From: Pseudomonadota bacterium
GTDB lineage: Bacteria; Myxococcota_A; Polyangia; GCA-2747355
Assembly (NCBI GenBank): GCA_016711215.1
Contig: JADJTL010000007.1
Span: forward strand, 62,001 to 126,000
DNA length: 64,000 nt
Reading direction: 5' to 3'
The stretch's first letter is position 1. Each line of letters opens with the position of its first letter. This document shows, piece after piece, positions 60,367 through 64,000 of this stretch. The notes under the pieces are model-generated. The model was not told the DNA's origin, did no database searches, and saw nothing but the letters and a program-made list of their open reading frames with translations. Both the position numbers and the translations under genes were made by a program.

Positions 60367-61326
60367 ATGGCAGTCTCGCCGCCGAGCCCGGAGCGCTTGC
60401 GGGTGGTCTTCATGGGATCGCCCGACTTCGCCGTGCCCTCGCTGCGCGCGCTGGCGGCGCCGCATGAGGTCGCGGCTGTCGTCACGCAGCCGGATCGGCC
60501 GCGGGGTCGGGGGCGCGCCCTGGCCGCGCCGGCGGTGAAGCAGGCGGCAGGGCAACTCGGGCTGCCACTGCTCCAGCCACGACGCGTGCGCAGCGCCGAG
60601 GCGCTGGCGGCCTTGGCGGCGCTCGAGGCCGACGTCTTCGTGGTCGCGGCCTTCGGCCAGATTCTCTCGCCCGAGCTGCTGGCGCTGCCGCGAGTGGGTT
60701 GCATCAATGTGCATGCCTCATTGCTACCGGCCTATCGCGGGGCGGCGCCGATCAACCGGGCCGTACTCAACGGCGAGCCACGGTCCGGCGTGACGATCAT
60801 GTTGATGGATGAGGGGATCGACACCGGGGCGGTGCTTGCGCGCGAGGCGATCGACCTGCGGCCGGACGAAACGGCCGGCAGCCTCCACGATCGCCTGGCG
60901 CCGCTCGGCGCCGACCTTTTGCTGCGAACGCTGACGCCCTGGGCGCAGGGTCTGTTGGCCGCGCAGCCGCAGGACGCGGCCTTGGCCAGCGCCGCGCCGA
61001 TGCTGCGCAAGGAAGATGGGCGCGTCGACTGGCGGTGCGAGGCGGCGCTCGTCGATCGCCGGGTGCGCGGGATGGATCCCTGGCCGGCTGCTAGCAGCAC
61101 CCTCGACGGGCGCCCGCTCAAGCTCTATCGCTCTCGGAGTTCAGCCGCACCGCTGACCGCGACGACGCCGGGGCAGATCCTCGCCGTCGACGACCGCGGG
61201 GTGCTGGTGGCCTGCGGCGAGGGCGCGATCTGGGTTGGCGAGCTGCAAGCCGCCGGCGGCCGCCGGATGACGCCCAAGGCCTACGCCGCGGGCCATGCCC
61301 TGCCCGTTGGCGCCTGTTTCGTCTGA
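60367..61326 (+). CDS. fmt: methionyl-tRNA formyltransferase
   Basis: Fmt (319 residues) formylates initiator Met-tRNA using 10-formyl-tetrahydrofolate. VVFMGSPDFAVPSLRAL at the N-terminus, the catalytic region NVHASLLPAYRGAAPINRAVLNGEPRSGVTIMLMDEGIDTGAVL with the conserved Asn-His and Asp, and the C-terminal OB domain ending RRMTPKAYAAGHALPVG are present. ATG at 60367 lacks a strong ribosome site. It heads fmt-rsmB-rpe; a def gene, often adjacent, is not seen. Confidence 0.95.
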   Translation: MAVSPPSPERLRVVFMGSPDFAVPSLRALAAPHEVAAVVTQPDRPRGRGRALAAPAVKQAAGQLGLPLLQPRRVRSAEALAALAALEADVFVVAAFGQILSPELLALPRVGCINVHASLLPAYRGAAPINRAVLNGEPRSGVTIMLMDEGIDTGAVLAREAIDLRPDETAGSLHDRLAPLGADLLLRTLTPWAQGLLAAQPQDAALASAAPMLRKEDGRVDWRCEAALVDRRVRGMDPWPAASSTLDGRPLKLYRSRSSAAPLTATTPGQILAVDDRGVLVACGEGAIWVGELQAAGGRRMTPKAYAAGHALPVGACFV

Positions 61327-61352
61327 TCGCTGCGCGTGGTGGGGTTATTCAC

Positions 61353-62717
61353 TTGTCGCCTCGACTGATCGATGCCCGCGAGCTGGCCCGTCAGGTCCTG
61401 CGTCGCGTGCGCCGCGATCAGGCCTACTCGAACCTCGCCCTGGCCGCCGCCTTCGACCGTGCCCCGGCGCTCGGTGCGGCTGATCGCGCGCTGGCCACCG
61501 AGCTCGTCTATGGGGTCCTGCGCCAGCAGCGGCGGCTCGACGCGGCGCTCGGCCCGCTGACCCGGCAGCCGGTCGCGCGAATCGACGCCGACGTGCTCGA
61601 CGTGCTGCGGCTCGCGGTGTACCAGCTCGCGCTGCTCGATCGCATCCCCGACTACGCCGTGGTGGACGCGGCGGTACGCACCGTCAAGACCCTGCGGGGA
61701 CCGCGACAGGCGGGCTTCGTCAACGCCGTGCTACGTCGGCTCGCGGCGCGCACCGAGCGCTTGCCCGCGCCCGCGGCCGATCCACTCGAGCGGTTGGTCG
61801 TCGACGGCTCGCTTCCCGACGCGTTGGCCGACCAATGGGTCGCCGAGCTCGGCCTCGAGGTGGCGGAGCGGCTGGCCCTCAGCTCGCTCGAGCGTCCGCC
61901 GCTGGTGCTGCGTATCAACGATCGGCGCGCCTCGCTCGACCGGGTTGAGCAGGCTCTGGCGGCCGAGGGCGCGACGGTGGCTCGCGGTCGCTGGTCACCG
62001 CTGGCGCTCTCGATCGAGCACCTCAGCGCGCCCTTCGCCAGCGCCTCCTACCTGGGCGGTCTGTGGACGGCGCAGGATGAGGCCGCACAGCTCGTTGGGT
62101 TGGCCGTCGGGGCACGTCCGGGCGAGGCGGTGCTCGATGCCTGCGCGGGTCTGGGCGGCAAGGCGCTGCAGCTCGCTCAGCAGATGACCCGCGCGGATGG
62201 CAGCGGCGCGGAGGGCTTGCTCGCCTGCGACGTCAGCGAGCGGAAGCTCGAGCTGCTGCGCGAACATGCGCTGCGACTTGGCCTGCGCTGCGCCACGCGT
62301 CGCGTCGATATCACCAGCGCCCAGGACCTTGACGGCGGGGCGATCTTCGACCGGGTGCTCGTCGATGCCCCCTGCAGCGGATTGGGCGTCCTCAGGCGGC
62401 ATCCCGAGCTGAAGTGGCGCTGGCGCCCCGAGGCGGTGGAGGAGCTGGTCGCGCTGCAACGGGCTTTGCTGCGCGGCGCGGCGCGGCTCTTGCGGCCGGG
62501 AGGGCTGTTGGTCTATGCGGTTTGCACCGTCAGCGCCGCCGAGGGACCGCAGCAGCGCCGCTGGGCCGACGCGACGCTGGCGTTCCTCGAGCCCGCGGCG
62601 CTGACGGAGGATCCCCTCGCTCGCGTGGCCGACGGTGCCGAGGCCCGGCTCTGGCCGCACGAGCACGGCACTGACGGCTTCTACCTGGCGCGTTGGCGCC
62701 GGCGTGAGGGAAGTTGA
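61353..62717 (+). CDS. rsmB: 16S rRNA (cytosine967-C5)-methyltransferase
   Basis: RsmB (454 residues). The N-terminal NusB-like domain (about 1-140) has ARQVLRRVRRDQAYSNLALAAAF and DYAVVDAAVRTVKTLRGPRQAGFVNAVLR. The methyltransferase domain has the SAM motif VLDACAGLGGKALQLAQQM, the first catalytic Cys in VDAPCSGLGVLRRHPELKWR and the second in VYAVCTVSAAEG. The start is TTG at 61353, 26 nt after fmt. Its stop overlaps the rpe start by one base. Confidence 0.95.
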   Translation: MSPRLIDARELARQVLRRVRRDQAYSNLALAAAFDRAPALGAADRALATELVYGVLRQQRRLDAALGPLTRQPVARIDADVLDVLRLAVYQLALLDRIPDYAVVDAAVRTVKTLRGPRQAGFVNAVLRRLAARTERLPAPAADPLERLVVDGSLPDALADQWVAELGLEVAERLALSSLERPPLVLRINDRRASLDRVEQALAAEGATVARGRWSPLALSIEHLSAPFASASYLGGLWTAQDEAAQLVGLAVGARPGEAVLDACAGLGGKALQLAQQMTRADGSGAEGLLACDVSERKLELLREHALRLGLRCATRRVDITSAQDLDGGAIFDRVLVDAPCSGLGVLRRHPELKWRWRPEAVEELVALQRALLRGAARLLRPGGLLVYAVCTVSAAEGPQQRRWADATLAFLEPAALTEDPLARVADGAEARLWPHEHGTDGFYLARWRRREGS

Positions 62718-63403
62718 TGAACCAGATTATCCTCGCACCATCGATCCTCTCCGCCGACTTCGGACGGCTTGCCGCGGAGGTCGAGGCGCTCGAGCGCGCT
62801 GGCGCCGACTACATCCACGTCGACGTGATGGACGGGCGATTCGTGCCGAATCTGACGATCGGTCCCCCGGTCATCGCGGCCCTTCGACGGGCGACGCGCT
62901 TACCCCTCGACGTGCATCTGATGATCGAGCAGCCTGAGCGGCTGCTGACCGAATTCGCCGCTGCGGGCGCGGATGTGTTGACGGTCCATGTCGAGGCCTG
63001 TACCCACCTGCACCGCACGCTGCAGCTCATTCGCGGACTCGGAAAGAGGGCAGGGGTGGCGCTCAATCCAGCGACAGCGCTGGAGAGTGTGCGCTGGGTG
63101 CTGGACCAGGTCGACCAGGTGCTCTTGATGTCGGTCAACCCGGGTTTTGGCGGGCAGGCCTTCATTCCGGCGACCTTGGGGCGCCTGGTGGAGCTCAAGC
63201 GCATGTTGGCGCAGGGCGGCACGCCAGCGGCAGCGACGCCCGATATCGAGGTCGATGGCGGCATCGACGCGGAGAACCTCGCCGAGGTGGTAAGGGCGGG
63301 GGCCAACGTGCTGGTCTCCGGCACCGGGGTGCTGCGCACTCCCGACTACCGGGCGACGCTGAGCACGATGCGGCGGCGCGCCGCTGAGGCCCGCGGCGAA
63401 TAG
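62717..63403 (+). CDS. rpe: ribulose-phosphate 3-epimerase
   Basis: Rpe (228 residues), a TIM-barrel enzyme interconverting ribulose-5-phosphate and xylulose-5-phosphate. Key blocks: LAPSILSADFGRLAAEV, YIHVDVMDGRFVPNLTIGP (catalytic Asp and metal ligands), LDVHLMIEQPERLL, LMSVNPGFGGQAFIP and IEVDGGIDAENLAEVVRAGANVLVSGTGV (second catalytic Asp). ATG at 62717 with GAGGGAAG; it is translationally joined to rsmB. Confidence 0.97.
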   Translation: MNQIILAPSILSADFGRLAAEVEALERAGADYIHVDVMDGRFVPNLTIGPPVIAALRRATRLPLDVHLMIEQPERLLTEFAAAGADVLTVHVEACTHLHRTLQLIRGLGKRAGVALNPATALESVRWVLDQVDQVLLMSVNPGFGGQAFIPATLGRLVELKRMLAQGGTPAAATPDIEVDGGIDAENLAEVVRAGANVLVSGTGVLRTPDYRATLSTMRRRAAEARGE

Positions 63404-63471
63404 CAGAGTGCGACGCGCGGAAGAGGTTGCTTGAGGCGAGGAGCCCCAGCCGAGAAACTTGAGACAAGAAG

Positions 63472-63545
63472 TCGGGGCGAGAGGATTCGAACCTCCGGCC
63501 TTTCGGTCCCGAACCGAACGCGCTACCAGACTGCGCTACGCCCCG
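63472..63545 (-). tRNA. tRNA-Pro (anticodon CGG)
   Basis: The minus strand folds as a cloverleaf: 7-bp acceptor stem CGGGGCG/CGCCCCG, D arm with AGCGCAGTCTGGTAGCGC, anticodon stem TTCGG/CCGAA around loop TTCGGGA (anticodon CGG), and T arm GGAGGTTCGAATCCTCT. Discriminator A; the 3' CCA is not encoded. It reads CCG proline codons, which are frequent in this GC-rich genome. Confidence 0.95.
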
Positions 63546-63551
63546 ATACTG

Positions 63552-63617
63552 AACCGCTCGGTCACTTCAACCGCTCGGTCACTTCAACCGCTCGGTCACT
63601 TCAACCGCTCGGTCACT
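63552..63617. repeat. 17-bp tandem repeat, 3.9 units, at the 5' side of tRNA-Pro
   Basis: AACCGCTCGGTCACTTC repeats exactly at 63552, 63569 and 63586, with a 15-bp fourth unit at 63603. It begins 6 bp from the tRNA 5' end, in the place where its promoter would lie. Confidence 0.93.
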
Positions 63618-63646
63618 AAACCCGACGGCCGACCAGCCGACGGGTT
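63616..63646 (-). terminator. hairpin downstream of pilT
   Basis: AACCCG (63646-63641 read on the minus strand) pairs with CGGGTT (63624-63619), with a further CGGC/GCCG pair inside, followed on the minus strand by TTTAG. It lies between pilT and tRNA-Pro. The T tract is short, so this is a modest candidate. Confidence 0.45.
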
Positions 63647-63732
63647 CTTAGCCTGGGGCCGCGGGTGCTGTCAAGGACGCCCCCGAAGGCTCCAGCGGCG
63701 CTGGGCCCCGCTGGGCGCTTGGCGCCGCGCTC

Positions 63733-64000
63733 TCAGGCGGGGCGCTGCGGCGGCCGGTGCTGGCCCCCAGGCGACGGCCCACCCTTGCCGGCGTTGGCGA
63801 TGATCGTCGTCAACTCGTCGGGATCGGAGCTGCGCGCGAGGGCGTCCTCCATCGTGATTAGCCGGCGCGCGACGAGGTGTCCGAGCGACTGATTCATCGT
63901 CTGCATCTGATACTTCCCCTGCGCGATCTGCATCTGCGAGTAGAGCTGATGGATCTTGTCCTCGCGAATCAGGTTGCGGATCGCCGGCGTGGGGATCAGC
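63733..64000 (-). CDS. pilT: type IV pilus retraction ATPase PilT, C-terminal part
   Basis: The last 88 codons of a gene that starts beyond the window. The translated edge reads LIPTPAIRNLIREDKIHQLYSQMQIAQG, then QTMNQSLGHLVARRLITMEDALARSSDP, which is the C-terminal C2-like domain of PilT, the hexameric motor that retracts type IV pili. The final residues (GKGGPSPGGQHRPPQRPA) are a variable tail. PilT would power twitching motility, consistent with a gliding myxobacterium-like organism. Confidence 0.9.
   Translation of the reverse strand, partial: LIPTPAIRNLIREDKIHQLYSQMQIAQGKYQMQTMNQSLGHLVARRLITMEDALARSSDPDELTTIIANAGKGGPSPGGQHRPPQRPA

Noticed and set aside
58846..60714. 622-codon minus-strand open frame with internal repeats
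   Set aside because: Antisense to the large lipoprotein gene and fmt; its repeated peptide is just the 13-bp repeat block translated.

Overview
The window is a 64 kb stretch of a GC-rich bacterial chromosome, roughly two thirds G+C by eye. It reads as a member of the Myxococcota or a close deltaproteobacterial relative. Pointers are a MYXO-CTERM-like C-terminal sorting tail on a large surface lipoprotein, two PilZ proteins (one of the zinc-ribbon type common in myxobacteria), a sigma-54 activator, a Ser/Thr kinase-like protein, an FHA protein, a GGDEF response regulator, PilT, and a non-flagellar-looking type III export apparatus. This placement is inference from gene content; no rRNA gene is present.

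Layout. 1-10.3 kb: housekeeping and signalling genes (end of an aminotransferase, sufE, hemB, NtrC-type regulator, universal stress protein, apt, RR-GGDEF, ppx/gppA, PilZ). 10.4-12.6 kb: a FliK/SctP-like gene and sctQ, which carries a well-formed internal start for its C-terminal SpoA domain. 12.6-24.3 kb: a degenerate GT5 glycogen-synthase-like gene, folD, lspA, a kinase lacking the catalytic Asp, panB-panC, then a polyphosphate/phosphate group (degenerate Ppx-HD, ppk1, sixA) and an FHA gene. 24.4-42.5 kb: one long ribosomal superoperon (rpsL-rpsG-tuf-rpsJ ... rpoA-rplQ) headed by a perfect-consensus promoter and closed by a terminator-like hairpin. It lacks fusA, rplC, adk and infA at their usual places, and tuf is frameshifted. 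42.6-49.3 kb: PilZ, a FliO-like gene, sctR-S-T-U and priA in one tightly packed set. 49.4-59.9 kb: accessory envelope genes, namely a frameshifted kelch/BACON lipoprotein, an outer-membrane-protein/ECF-sigma/FecR operon, a small lipoprotein, and a 1200-residue LamG plus glycoside-hydrolase-like lipoprotein. 60.3-64 kb: fmt-rsmB-rpe, tRNA-Pro(CGG) and the end of pilT.

Two window-wide patterns stand out. At least a dozen short, often perfect tandem repeats (units 11-25 bp, 2-6 copies) sit in intergenic gaps or at gene ends, commonly just upstream of essential genes (apt, folD, rpsG, rplO, rpoA, fmt, tRNA-Pro). Separately, all three frameshifts seen (one in tuf, two in the kelch gene) are repaired by adding a single G to a short G run, which points to homopolymer sequencing error more than to decay.

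The most interesting biology is the export system. A FliO-like gene, normally flagellar, precedes an SctR-type export gate, the SctU cleavage motif is NPEH instead of NPTH, and the sctQ and sctRSTU loci lie about 30 kb apart on either side of the ribosomal operon, each beside a PilZ gene.
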